Below are positions 51,626 to 60,293 of a stretch of DNA of 64,000 nucleotides, piece after piece. The stretch spans positions 46,322 through 110,321 of the forward strand of contig NZ_SORI01000010.1 of NCBI RefSeq assembly GCF_004366815.1. Direction: 5' to 3'. The first letter of the stretch is position 1. The number at the start of each line of letters is the position of its first letter. A model generated the notes under the pieces. It was given only the letters and a program-made list of their open reading frames with translations, was not told the origin of the DNA and ran no database searches. A program made the translations under genes and the position numbers. The stretch comes from Aminivibrio pyruvatiphilus (GTDB taxonomy: Bacteria; Synergistota; Synergistia; Synergistales; Aminobacteriaceae).

Positions 51626-52799
51626 CTGCATATACTTTTATCGCTTCCAGCCAGGGCTCAGCAGCCATGACGGGAGAAAGGCCGTTGAGCCAGTCGCTCC
51701 GCCCCCCGCCCCTGGCGGCGAGAGCGGGGCTTTCCTTCAGAAAGGCGGAAAAATCCACGGAAACTTCTTTTCCCCTGTAGAGGAGGAAAGCCCCCTCATT
51801 CTTTTCCGGGTCTGGAAGAAGCAGGAGCAGGACACTACCGGGATGGGCATCGGACCATTTCCTGGCCGCAGGGGCTGCGAGTTCCCTCGAAAAGCCGGGC
51901 AGAACCGCGGCGGAGACCGGCAGTCCTCCGGCCGTGCAGTCTTCCGCGGGAAGGGAGATATATTGGGAGGCTCTCTCCATCATCTTCTTCAGGGCCCCGT
52001 TTTCCTCCTGGAGCCCGATGACAACCTGGCCAAGCTGGGGAAGCCTGCAGCCTATTCCCCTGACAAGCCTGCGGGCCGCTTCGCTGTACTCCTGGCGGAG
52101 TGCCACCCCGTCCACTGAAAACTTGAATTCCCAGTCCGGCGCGGTTCCCCGGAAAGCCGTTATGAAGAGGTTTCCTACCTCACCGGTGGACGAAGCATGG
52201 CTCCCCGAACAGGCGATGGTGTCATACCCGGGAATGCGGACCACCCTGATGGTTTCGTCGGCGATCCTGCCCCAGTTGCCCTTGATTCCGGGAAGGCGCT
52301 CTGCCTCCTCCTTCGAAAGCATGACTGTTTCAACGGGACGATTTTCCGCAACGATCCGGTTGCCTTCCTTTTCCGCCTCGAAGAGCATATCCCAGCCCAA
52401 GTCCCCGTCCCAGGCCAGGTACACCGACGTTTCGGCGCTGTCCACGGCAACCTTGAAAACCCGGAGCCCCGGATGTGCTTTCTCGAGAGCCCTTGAAAGT
52501 ATATGCTCCCCCGTGTGCATTCTCGAGAGGAGACGGTGCCGCTCCAGGTCGGCCTCTCCTTCCACTTCCAGTCCTGGGACAGGGAAACCCATTTCAGCCT
52601 TTCCCGAGACAGCCACTCCTCCATCCTTTTTTTCCGTGTCGTCGATGCGGAACCGGAAATTCTCCGCCCAGAGAACTCCAGAGTCTCCGGGCTGCCCTCC
52701 GCCGGAGGGATGAAGCTCTCCGCCGGAGAGAAGAAGGGTGAATTTTTTCTTTTTTTCTTCCGATGCAAGAACATCCAGAATGGTCGCCCTGAAACTCAC
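51609..52799 (-). CDS. alaX: alanyl-tRNA editing protein, long AlaX type with DHHA1-like C-terminus
   Basis: The product has 396 residues. The editing-domain zinc motifs are present as MHTGEH (HxxxH) and ACSGSH (CxxxH), in the same order as in AlaRS. The GGGQPGDSG motif precedes them. The C-terminal third resembles a DHHA1 region (RKWSDAHPGSVLLLLLPDPEK, then ARGGGRSDWLNG). Such proteins remove serine or glycine wrongly attached to tRNA-Ala. The start is a GTG at 52799, with AAAGGAG 8 nt upstream; the longer frame begins inside the tRNA terminator. Confidence 0.9.
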   Translation of the reverse strand: MSFRATILDVLASEEKKKKFTLLLSGGELHPSGGGQPGDSGVLWAENFRFRIDDTEKKDGGVAVSGKAEMGFPVPGLEVEGEADLERHRLLSRMHTGEHILSRALEKAHPGLRVFKVAVDSAETSVYLAWDGDLGWDMLFEAEKEGNRIVAENRPVETVMLSKEEAERLPGIKGNWGRIADETIRVVRIPGYDTIACSGSHASSTGEVGNLFITAFRGTAPDWEFKFSVDGVALRQEYSEAARRLVRGIGCRLPQLGQVVIGLQEENGALKKMMERASQYISLPAEDCTAGGLPVSAAVLPGFSRELAAPAARKWSDAHPGSVLLLLLPDPEKNEGAFLLYRGKEVSVDFSAFLKESPALAARGGGRSDWLNGLSPVMAAEPWLEAIKVYAEKKRP

Positions 52800-52836
52800 G
52801 ATCACAGCTCCTTTCCTGCCGATGTAAAAACAGCAC

Positions 52837-52860
52837 AAAGCCGGGATTAATCCCGGCTTT
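52837..52860 (-). terminator. hairpin terminator after tRNA-Arg
   Basis: AAAGCCGGGA/TCCCGGCTTT, 10-bp stem with a TTAA loop, 12 nt after the tRNA and directly before the alaX leader. Confidence 0.75.
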
Positions 52861-52871
52861 CGATTTTTCTA

Positions 52872-52947
52872 TGGCGCGCCTGTGGCGATTCGAACGCCAG
52901 ACCCTCGGCTCCGGAGGCCGATACTCTATCCGCTGAGCTACAGGCGC
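52872..52947 (-). tRNA. tRNA-Arg (CCG)
   Basis: A 76-nt cloverleaf with acceptor GCGCCTG/CAGGCGC, anticodon CCG in CGGCCTCCGGAGCCG, discriminator G and encoded CCA. It has its own promoter. Confidence 0.96.
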
Positions 52948-52973
52948 ATTTGGTGCCCCGAAAGGCGAAGATT

Positions 52974-53002
52974 ATTCTACCCTCGAACGGAGGAACCGTC
53001 AA
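52974..53002 (-). promoter_or_regulatory. sigma-70 promoter of tRNA-Arg
   Basis: On the minus strand TTGACG (52997-53002) and TAGAAT (52974-52979) are spaced by 17 bp, 27 nt before the tRNA. Confidence 0.8.
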
Positions 53003-53075
53003 GGCAAGGAGAATTGTCTTTCAATAGAGCCGTTGAGGCCGGCGCACGGTCAATCCGGATACTCAAGGCGAAAAG

Positions 53076-53294
53076 TCATGGTCTGCGTTTCGTTTCGAGT
53101 TCGTCCAGCACCCTGCGGACATCGCCGACACATCAGGTGCCCGCAGGATTTTTGACCCCGCATTCGCAGGTTCCGCTCTTTTTCGCCGAGAGGATTTTTT
53201 CGAGGATGGCGGAACCCCCGGTGGAAAAATACTCTTTCTCAATATCTTCCCGGGAATACCCGAAGCAGTAACATACCAGTCTGCCTGCCGCCAC
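53076..53294 (-). CDS. candidate selenoprotein: small [2Fe-2S]-type protein with an in-frame UGA (72 codons)
   Basis: Starting at a GTG at 53294 (AAGGAG 9 nt upstream), the frame reads VAAGRLVCYCFGYSREDIEK, continues through ILEKILSAKKSGTCECG and NPAGT, meets TGA at 53135-53133, and resumes CVGDVRRVLDELETKRRP before a second TGA. The pattern CYCFGY...CxC...NPxG-[UGA]-C-xGDV fits, from memory, a small family related to the Fe-S part of CopZ-type proteins, where the UGA position is normally Cys. With UGA read as selenocysteine, the metal or redox residues are C8, C10, C43, C45, U54 and C55. Both sides of the UGA keep family-like sequence, which argues against a random frame. It follows mutS2 on the same strand. 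A Cys-to-stop mutation or sequence error is the alternative. Confidence 0.72.
53102..53121 (-). promoter_or_regulatory. possible bacterial SECIS-like hairpin after the UGA codon
   Basis: In the mRNA, UGUCC and GGACG pair around the 10-nt loop GCAGGGUGCU, starting 11 nt after the UGA with the loop 16 nt after it. The distance suits bacterial selenocysteine insertion elements. Folding is by eye and a competing GUCGGC pairing exists. Confidence 0.35.
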
Positions 53295-53350
53295 TCTTTC
53301 CAACTCCTTTTTCCGTTATCCGGGAGGGAGAGTTCCACGGAAGTCCGGGC

Positions 53351-55702
53351 TTATTTCCGGAACTCCACCACTGTGACGCCGAAGCCGCCTTCCGAGGGAC
53401 CTCCGAGGCGATAGGACGCCACGTACTTCAGGGAGGCACAGAGGGAGTGAACCTCCCGCCTGAGGATGCCTTCCCCCCGCCCGTGAATAACTGTAACCTG
53501 GTCGTATCCCATCCGCATGGCCTGGTCGAGATAGCGCTCGACAACGGGGAGAGCCTCATCCACGTTCATTCCCCTGACCATGACCGAAGGCGGAACCCGG
53601 TCCGGAGACATGGAAAAAGATTCGGGCGGCGTGACGGCTCCCTTGGGTTTCTTTTTTGTGGGAACAAGCTTTTTGACATCCACTTCCATCTTCATGACAC
53701 CGGCCCTGAGAAGGGCCCGGTTTCCCCTGAGGGACTCGATGGTCCCGACGATTTCCGTCCCCGCGACCTGGACAGCCATTCCAACGGAAGGAGAAAACTC
53801 TCCCCTGGTGCCAATGCCGCTGCTGAGAAGCCTTTTTTCCTGGTTCTGCTCCAGGTGTTTTCTCTCGGAACGGACTTTTTCGCTCGTATCTCGGATCTGG
53901 CGGTGGACTGCCGATTTTGCGGAGTCTTCAAGCTCCTTCAGCAGCTTTTTGCTGGATTCCTCCGCCTTTTCCAGGATGGAGGCAGCCTTCCGCTCCGCCT
54001 CGGAGAGAATCCTGTCCCTGCGGAATTCGATTTCTCTCACCCCGTCGTCGTATTTCTCTTTTTCTTCCTTAAGGCTTTTCCGCAACGCCGCTATCTCTCC
54101 CTCCGCCCTGTCGAGCCAGGCTTTCCTCTCGTTGAGCTCCCCTATCAGGTCTTCCACGGGGGCCTCCCTTTCGCTGAGGACATTTCGGGCCTTTTCGAGC
54201 ACTTTTTCCGGAAGACCGTACCTCCCGGCGATAAGAAGGGCGTTGCTCTTTCCCGGAACCCCGAGAAGCATTCTGTAGGTTGGAGAAAGGGATTCAATGT
54301 CGAATTCCATGCTGGCCGTTTCCACTCCCGGTGCGGTAAGGGCGTACTGCTTCACCGGATTGTGGTGGGTCGTGGCCAGGGTGAGTCCCTTTTCCCTGGT
54401 AAGGGTATCCAGGATGGCGATGCCCAGGGCTGCCCCCTCCTGGGGGTCAGTACCGGCTCCAAGCTCGTCCAGGAGAACCAGGGACGTGCGGTCCGCCTGC
54501 TCGAGAATGGAGATGATGTTTTTCACGTGGGCGCTGAAGGTGGAAAGATTCTGCTCGATGCTCTGCTCGTCGCCGATGTCGGCGAAAATGGACCCGATAT
54601 TGCCCACCACGGAATCCTCTCCCGCCGGTATGGGCAGGCCGCACCAGGCAAGGTAGATGCACACTCCGGCCGTCTTCAGGACAACCGTCTTTCCGCCTGT
54701 ATTCGGGCCCGTTATGACGAGACTCCGGAATCGGTCCCCGCACCTGATGGTCACGGGTACGGCAGACTCACCGAGAAGGGGATGCCGGGCTTCCTGGAGG
54801 ACGAACATGGTCTTTTCGGCGTACTGGGGAAGTTTCCACCGTTTTTTTGCCATGACCTCCGCCGCGGCGTAAATAAGGTCGAGGTCCGAGAGGACGGTCT
54901 CACATTCGGAAAGAGGCCGTTCCCGGGCAAGGATCACCTGTGTGAGCCTCCGGAAGATGGCCCGCTCTTCCTCCTTTTCATCCCGTATTTTCATGGCAAG
55001 CCTGTTGTTCAGGGGGACAAGGGCAGAGGGTTCCATGTAGACGGAGCTGCCGGACCCCGACCTGTCCACCACCGTTCCGGGGAAACGGTTGACGAACTCC
55101 TGCCGGACGAGAAAAACAAAATGGCCGTTTCTGAAGGCCGTCACTCTTTCCTGCAGCATATGGGCAAGAGAAGGGTTGTCGAGAATGTTCTGGGCCGACC
55201 GGCGTATCTGCCGGCGAAGGATCTCAAGCTCACGGCGAATCTCTGCGAGCTCCGGGGACGCGGAATCATAGAGGTTTCCCTTGTCGTCCAGCACACCAAG
55301 GGCATCCGACTCTTCAGAAAAATCCCGTATCTGCCGGCTGAGGCTGTCGAAGTGAGGATAGGCGTCCCTGTGCTTCGCCAGGTGTTCCCTGGTCAGCTTC
55401 GCAAGGGAGAGAAACCGGGCGACGGAAGCCAGCTCTTCGCCGGTGAGCATGCCGGACCTCCGTGCCTCCGACAGCATGGCGGAGACGCATCCGGAGGAGT
55501 TCCACGGCCACTCGCCGAAGGTGTCCCTGCAGGACGTATAGCTTTTGAAAAGGGCCACTCTCTCCACCAGGGCTTTGGCATCCCCCCGCGGCCTCAGTTT
55601 TTCTATGGCCGACAAGCCGAGTTCGCCTCTGACACAGGAGGCGAACTCGGCAAGAATCTTCGGTATTTCGAGGATTCTGAGAATGTCTTCCCTAACCTCC
55701 AT
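53351..55702 (-). CDS. mutS2: MutS2 family endonuclease/ATPase
   Basis: The product has 783 residues. MutS-type core and ATPase are present with Walker A TGPNTGGKTV and Walker B LVLLDELGAGTDPQEG, then a long charged coiled coil (about 500-620). A KOW-like segment (VAGTEIVGTIESLRG) and a C-terminal Smr domain with VIHGRGEGILR follow. MutS2 acts in recombination control and rescue of collided ribosomes, not in mismatch repair. It overlaps cvpA by 11 nt. Confidence 0.95.
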   Translation of the reverse strand: MEVREDILRILEIPKILAEFASCVRGELGLSAIEKLRPRGDAKALVERVALFKSYTSCRDTFGEWPWNSSGCVSAMLSEARRSGMLTGEELASVARFLSLAKLTREHLAKHRDAYPHFDSLSRQIRDFSEESDALGVLDDKGNLYDSASPELAEIRRELEILRRQIRRSAQNILDNPSLAHMLQERVTAFRNGHFVFLVRQEFVNRFPGTVVDRSGSGSSVYMEPSALVPLNNRLAMKIRDEKEEERAIFRRLTQVILARERPLSECETVLSDLDLIYAAAEVMAKKRWKLPQYAEKTMFVLQEARHPLLGESAVPVTIRCGDRFRSLVITGPNTGGKTVVLKTAGVCIYLAWCGLPIPAGEDSVVGNIGSIFADIGDEQSIEQNLSTFSAHVKNIISILEQADRTSLVLLDELGAGTDPQEGAALGIAILDTLTREKGLTLATTHHNPVKQYALTAPGVETASMEFDIESLSPTYRMLLGVPGKSNALLIAGRYGLPEKVLEKARNVLSEREAPVEDLIGELNERKAWLDRAEGEIAALRKSLKEEKEKYDDGVREIEFRRDRILSEAERKAASILEKAEESSKKLLKELEDSAKSAVHRQIRDTSEKVRSERKHLEQNQEKRLLSSGIGTRGEFSPSVGMAVQVAGTEIVGTIESLRGNRALLRAGVMKMEVDVKKLVPTKKKPKGAVTPPESFSMSPDRVPPSVMVRGMNVDEALPVVERYLDQAMRMGYDQVTVIHGRGEGILRREVHSLCASLKYVASYRLGGPSEGGFGVTVVEFRK

Positions 55703-56261
55703 TGCCGCCCCCGGCTTTTCCCGGGAAGAGCCCGGGGAGATTCAGGTCCGGCAGGGTAAAATTCTCCGGGAAGAGATCGTGCTTCCGGAGAAAGTCCTGT
55801 ATGCCCGGCCATGCGGCGTCGGCGCCGCGCATGACGTAGCTCGCCCCCATCCATTCCGTGGGGAAGAAAGGCGAATAGGTGGTGATGCCCACGTACAGGA
55901 ACAGGATGAGAACGGCACCTTTGAGGATTCCGGCGGCGCCGCCGAAAAACCTGTCGGCGAACGTGAGAGACGCAAACCTGAGGAAGGCCTTGACGATACG
56001 GCAGATGGAGGCGGCTAGAACGACGACCCCAATGTATATGGCCACCATGAAGCCCACGGACACCATGGAAGGATTGGCCTCCGGAAACATGGAAAGGATC
56101 CATGCCGCAGGCACTCCGGAATATTTCCAGGCCACAATGACGCCTCCCACCGTGCCGAGAAGGGAAAAAATTTCCCCTGACAATCCGCGAAACAGGCCCC
56201 TGACAGCAAAGGATGCCACAATCAGGGCAATGGCAATGTCAAAAATGGACGAAAAAGTCAT
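55692..56261 (-). CDS. cvpA: CvpA family membrane protein
   Basis: The product has 189 residues, four membrane segments, and the family pattern IFDIAIALIVASFAVRGLFRGLSGEIFSL followed by DRFFGGAAGILKGAVL. The CvpA family is linked to colicin V production and envelope homeostasis; the mechanism is unknown. It overlaps zapA (ATGA) and mutS2. Confidence 0.9.
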   Translation of the reverse strand: MTFSSIFDIAIALIVASFAVRGLFRGLSGEIFSLLGTVGGVIVAWKYSGVPAAWILSMFPEANPSMVSVGFMVAIYIGVVVLAASICRIVKAFLRFASLTFADRFFGGAAGILKGAVLILFLYVGITTYSPFFPTEWMGASYVMRGADAAWPGIQDFLRKHDLFPENFTLPDLNLPGLFPGKAGGGNGG

Positions 56262-56509
56262 AGCCCCTCCTTTTCCCGAATATCTTCAAGTGATCGTTCG
56301 AGTTTTCTTCCGAGTTTCTCCAGCAGCCACGCGAGCTGCAGACAGGAAAGGAGCAGAAGGCTCTCCTGGTCGAGAGAACCTTCGAACTCCCTGGTAATTT
56401 CTGCAGACAGGTCCGATATACCCTTGATGCTTTCGTCGTCGAGAGTGGTTTTCAAAAAGTATGATTTTTTCCCTATCCTGATGTTCACTTCACGAAGGGA
56501 GGCGTTCAC
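56258..56509 (-). CDS. zapA: cell division protein ZapA-like
   Basis: The product has 83 residues. The N-terminus VNIRIGKKSYFLKTTLDDESI and the helical C-terminus (SLLLLSCLQLAWLLEKLGRKL) match the ZapA fold, which bundles FtsZ. The start is a GTG at 56509 with AAAGGAG 9 nt upstream. Location beside cvpA and mutS2 and downstream of pheT is conserved for zapA in many bacteria. Confidence 0.85.
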   Translation of the reverse strand: MNASLREVNIRIGKKSYFLKTTLDDESIKGISDLSAEITREFEGSLDQESLLLLSCLQLAWLLEKLGRKLERSLEDIREKEGL

Positions 56510-56511
56510 TC

Positions 56512-56838
56512 CTAGGGTCTCCTTTCACCTCTGGCATCCTGGCCGATTGCCTGGGGCTGCTTCGCCTCGGGCATGAGTGAACTGAGCTTTTCGTACAGGG
56601 CTTTCATCTGCCCTTCGATCTGGCTCTTTTCCCGCTGGAAAGCGAGTTTTTCCCGCTCCATGATCTCAAGGTTGCGCTGGCTCTCCTTCGATATGCGGAT
56701 GCACTCCAGTTCCTTTTCTGCAAGCTTGTTCTTCATTTCGTTGAACTGGACGCGAAGCTGGTCTCTCTCGTTCCTCAGGGACGCGACCACCTCCACGAGC
56801 TTGTCGGCAAGTTGTTCAATATGACTGATCGTGACCAT
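56512..56838 (-). CDS. small coiled-coil protein, unknown function
   Basis: The product has 108 residues and is almost wholly heptad-repeat helix (IEQLADKLVEVVASLRNERD onward), with a disordered tail. It lies immediately before zapA and after pheT, so a ZapB-like role in cell division is possible; the sequence alone does not prove this. Confidence 0.65.
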   Translation of the reverse strand: MVTISHIEQLADKLVEVVASLRNERDQLRVQFNEMKNKLAEKELECIRISKESQRNLEIMEREKLAFQREKSQIEGQMKALYEKLSSLMPEAKQPQAIGQDARGERRP

Positions 56839-56850
56839 GAAAAGTTCCTC

Positions 56851-59253
56851 CTATCGAAGAATATAACCCCTGGCTTCCATTTTCGCCCTGACACCGGCAT
56901 GCACCGCATCGACTTCCCCATCGGTGAGGGTCTTGTCGTTCCGCTGGTAGGCGAGAGAGAAAGCGAGGCTCCGGTATCCGTCGGGTATTCCCTTTCCGGA
57001 ATAGATATCGAAGAGGCGTATCCTCCTGAGCAGCTCGCCCCCTTCGCTCCGGATTCCCGCCGTGACTTCCTCCATGGGGCTGTTCAACGGTACGAGCAGG
57101 GAAATGTCCCTATACACCGGCGGGAATTGGGAGTTTTCCCTGAAAACCGGGAGAGACTCCTTTACCAGGGGTTCCAGGTCGAGCTCGAAGGCATAGAGCG
57201 GAGAACACTCGATGTCCTTCTCGATGGCCGGCTTCAGCCGCAGGAGATATCCCGCAGGACGGTCCTCCCGCATGATGACGGCGGTCTGCCCCCGATGCCC
57301 GAAGGGCTCCTCACCCTGGACAAACCCGAGGGAAACGCCCCTGCTTTCAGCGATGGCGAGAATATCCCCTTTCATGGAGAAGAGATCATCGGCTCCGGCG
57401 GGACCGAAGGGAAGGCGGGGATCCCTGCCTCCGTAAACGAGGCCCGAGATGCGCTCCACTTCTTCGTGTCCGCCTCCGTCGAGGGGGAGAAATACCCTGC
57501 CGAGCTCAAAGACTCTCACGGGTGCCTTCCATCCCGCCTGGACGGTCTGCTCCACGCTCCGGATCAGTCCGGGCAGAAGGGTGGTCCTCATCTTGGACTG
57601 TTCCGCGCTCAGGGGGTTCGCCAGTTCCAGGGGGCGGGCCCTCCTGTCTTCGGGAGGAAGCCTGAGAAGCTCTACGAAGGACGGGGCAAGGAAGCTGTAG
57701 TTCACAAGCTCCACATAGCCCCTGGAGAGAAGGATGTTCCGTATGCCGCCCTTTACCCTGGTGACCTCGCCGATGTCCCCCCGGCCGTAAAGCGCCTGGG
57801 GAAGCCGGGGAGCCAGGGTTTCGTTGTAGCCCCGGATTCTTCCCACCTCTTCGATCAGGTCTTCTTCAATGGTGATGTCGGGACGCCATGAGGGGACTGA
57901 AAAGACGCGCTTTCCCTCTTCCGAGGCAACCTGCCGCAGTCCGAGCCTTTCGAGGATTGCCGAGGCGCCGTCCATGTCGCCGGTAAGAAGGATTTTCCGG
58001 AGGTTCTTTTCCGTCAGGGCAACTTCCCTCCGGGCAGGCTCCATGGAGACGGCCGCCTTGAAAACGTAGCTCGTTTCCGCAGCCCCCCACTCTTTCAGAA
58101 GAGACGCGATAAAGTTCAGGGCCGCCTCCGACAGGTTCGAGTCCACCGTCCTGGCATAGCGGAAAGCAGCTTCCGAGTTGATGCCGAGCCGCCGGGACGT
58201 CCTGCTGACACGGATGGCATCGAACGTTGCCGATTCAATGAACACGGTCCTGGTTTCCGGCAGGATATCGCTGTTTTCTCCGCCCATGACTCCCGCGAGG
58301 CCTATGGCTTCTCCGGCGCTGGTTATGAGGAGATCTGTATTTTCGAGGGAATGCCGTTTTCCGTCCAGTGTAGTGATCACTTCTCCCGGTTTCGCCGGAC
58401 GTACCGTGATTTCCGGGGCGGCAAGCCGTCCGGCATCGAAGGCGTGGGTCGGCTGTCCGAGGGTCAGCATGGCGATGTTGGTGGCATCCACCATGCCGCT
58501 GATGGGCCGCATTCCGAGGAATGTCAGTGCAATCCGGGTCTTCAGGGGAGACGGAACGGGCCTCAGCCCCGTCGCCAGGCCGAGGCAATATTTGCTGCAT
58601 CCGTCGTCCTGAAGAGAGATGCCTTCAAAGGGCACAGGCCAGTCTGCGGTCTTCTCCGGAGGGGCGATGTCCGCAGGGTTTTTCTTCCACTCCGCCCCGG
58701 GGAACAGGGCGTATACTTCCCGGGCCACACCGAGGAGGCTCAGGAGATCACCCCGGTTCGGCGTGATGGAAAGATCGAGGACAGCGTCGTCCAGGCCGAA
58801 CAGCTTCACCACGTCGCCGCCCACGGGAGAGTCTCCGGGAAGGCGGAGGATGCCGAATTCGTCCGCGGCTTCCGGAACGCCCAGTTCTGCGGCAGAGAGC
58901 AGCATTCCCTCACTGATGACGCTGCCGAATTCCCTGGTGCCGAGAACCGTTCCGTCGGCCAGGACGGATCCGGGCCGCCCGTAGGGCACCCTGTCGCCTT
59001 GCGAAAGGTTGGGAGCGGCGGTGACCACAACGGCGGTACCGTTGCCGTCCCGCACCACGGCGACGAACAGGTTTTCCTTTTCAGGATGGCTGGTGAGGCT
59101 TTCTATCTCGGCAACCTGGACATCCTTGACCAGGGCGCAGGGCCTTTCCACCGATTCCACCTCGCACCCGGTGAGGGTAAGCCGTTCGGCCACTTCTTCC
59201 AGGGTGGCGGGAATGGAGAGCGTTTCATTGAGCATGTTCCAGGAAATCAGCAT
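56851..59253 (-). CDS. pheT: phenylalanine--tRNA ligase, beta subunit
   Basis: The 800-residue product is full length. The EMAP/tRNA-binding domain (KDVQVAEIESLTSHPEKENLF), B3/B4 editing domain, B5, the catalytic-like core and the C-terminal anticodon-binding domain (YRDISLLVPLNSPMEEV, then DKTLTDGEVDAVH) are all visible. It forms the heterotetramer with PheS and edits Tyr-tRNA-Phe. It overlaps pheS by 7 nt. Confidence 0.97.
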   Translation of the reverse strand: MLISWNMLNETLSIPATLEEVAERLTLTGCEVESVERPCALVKDVQVAEIESLTSHPEKENLFVAVVRDGNGTAVVVTAAPNLSQGDRVPYGRPGSVLADGTVLGTREFGSVISEGMLLSAAELGVPEAADEFGILRLPGDSPVGGDVVKLFGLDDAVLDLSITPNRGDLLSLLGVAREVYALFPGAEWKKNPADIAPPEKTADWPVPFEGISLQDDGCSKYCLGLATGLRPVPSPLKTRIALTFLGMRPISGMVDATNIAMLTLGQPTHAFDAGRLAAPEITVRPAKPGEVITTLDGKRHSLENTDLLITSAGEAIGLAGVMGGENSDILPETRTVFIESATFDAIRVSRTSRRLGINSEAAFRYARTVDSNLSEAALNFIASLLKEWGAAETSYVFKAAVSMEPARREVALTEKNLRKILLTGDMDGASAILERLGLRQVASEEGKRVFSVPSWRPDITIEEDLIEEVGRIRGYNETLAPRLPQALYGRGDIGEVTRVKGGIRNILLSRGYVELVNYSFLAPSFVELLRLPPEDRRARPLELANPLSAEQSKMRTTLLPGLIRSVEQTVQAGWKAPVRVFELGRVFLPLDGGGHEEVERISGLVYGGRDPRLPFGPAGADDLFSMKGDILAIAESRGVSLGFVQGEEPFGHRGQTAVIMREDRPAGYLLRLKPAIEKDIECSPLYAFELDLEPLVKESLPVFRENSQFPPVYRDISLLVPLNSPMEEVTAGIRSEGGELLRRIRLFDIYSGKGIPDGYRSLAFSLAYQRNDKTLTDGEVDAVHAGVRAKMEARGYILR

Positions 59254-60293
59254 GAGAGGGTCCTCCCCGAGAGAAGATAGGGCACGTTGCCTTCAAAGAG
59301 GACGCGCAGGTCGGTGAGCCTGTATTTCAGCATGGCGATGCGGTCGAGGCCGATGCCCCACGCAAAGCCGTTGTAGACGTCAGGGTCGATTCCCCCGTAC
59401 CGGAGCACGTTGGGGTGCACCATGCCGAGCCCCGCCACTTCAAGCCACCCCGTCCCCTTGCAGATCCGGCAGGAGGGGTTCTTGCCCGAGCATTCCACGC
59501 ACTCGATGTCCAGCTCCAGGGAGGGTTCTGTGAAGGGGAAATAGCTCGCCCTGTACCGGGCCTTCAGGGGACGGGCAAAGATGGCGGCCATAAGCGCTTC
59601 CAGGCATCCTTTCATGTCGGCCACGGAGATGTCCTTCTCCACCAGGAGGCCTTCGAGCTGGTTGAACATGGGGGAATGGGTAGGATCACTGTCCCTGCGG
59701 TACACTTTACCGGGACAGACAATCCGTATGGGGGCTCCGTATTTCAGCATGGATCGGACCTGCACGGGTGAGGTGTGGGTCCTGAGCAGCTTCCCGTCGG
59801 GGAAATAGAAGGTGTCCTGCATATCCCTTGCAGGATGGGAAGCCGGAATGTTGAGGGCTTCAAAGTTATGGAAGTCATCTTCTATCTCAGGGCCGAGGGC
59901 CACGGAAAATCCCAGCCCCGCGAGGATTTCCACCACATCCTGGGTGAGCTGGGCCACGGGATGGATGCCGCCCCATTCCCTGCCCCGGGCAGGGAGTGTG
60001 ACGTCGATGCGGTTCCGCCGCTCTTCTTCAGCCGACTCGGCCTCTTCGATGGCCTTTTTTCCTTCGGCAAGGCGGGCTTCCATGAGGTCCCGGAGGGAGT
60101 TTACCGCCTCTCCGGCGGCAGGACGCTCCTCGGGGGGGAGCGATCCGAGCTTTTTAAGGAAGGAGGTCAGGATTCCCTTTTTTCCGAGAAAGGCCACCTT
60201 CACCTGCTGCAGCTCTTCGGACGTGGCCGCCCGGGAAAGCTGTCCGGCGAAGTCTTGCTCTATTGTATGCAGTTCGCTGGGGATTGATGTCAC
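59247..60293 (-). CDS. pheS: phenylalanine--tRNA ligase, alpha subunit
   Basis: The product has 348 residues. An N-terminal coiled coil is followed by class II motifs: HPVAQLTQDVVEIL, the motif-2 region VYRRDSDPTHSPMFNQLEG, and motif 3 FAWGIGLDRIAMLKY. It charges tRNA-Phe. The start is a GTG at 60293 that overlaps the trkA stop (GTGA), with GGAGG 10 nt upstream. Confidence 0.97.
   Translation of the reverse strand: MTSIPSELHTIEQDFAGQLSRAATSEELQQVKVAFLGKKGILTSFLKKLGSLPPEERPAAGEAVNSLRDLMEARLAEGKKAIEEAESAEEERRNRIDVTLPARGREWGGIHPVAQLTQDVVEILAGLGFSVALGPEIEDDFHNFEALNIPASHPARDMQDTFYFPDGKLLRTHTSPVQVRSMLKYGAPIRIVCPGKVYRRDSDPTHSPMFNQLEGLLVEKDISVADMKGCLEALMAAIFARPLKARYRASYFPFTEPSLELDIECVECSGKNPSCRICKGTGWLEVAGLGMVHPNVLRYGGIDPDVYNGFAWGIGLDRIAMLKYRLTDLRVLFEGNVPYLLSGRTLSC

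Noticed and set aside
53063..53338. A 91-codon open frame on the minus strand without internal stops
   Set aside because: Its translation is low-complexity and lacks motifs; the adjacent frame carries the conserved cysteine pattern with the UGA, so this one is a shadow.
53447..55759. A 770-codon open frame on the plus strand
   Set aside because: It is antisense to mutS2, whose ATPase and Smr motifs are intact.
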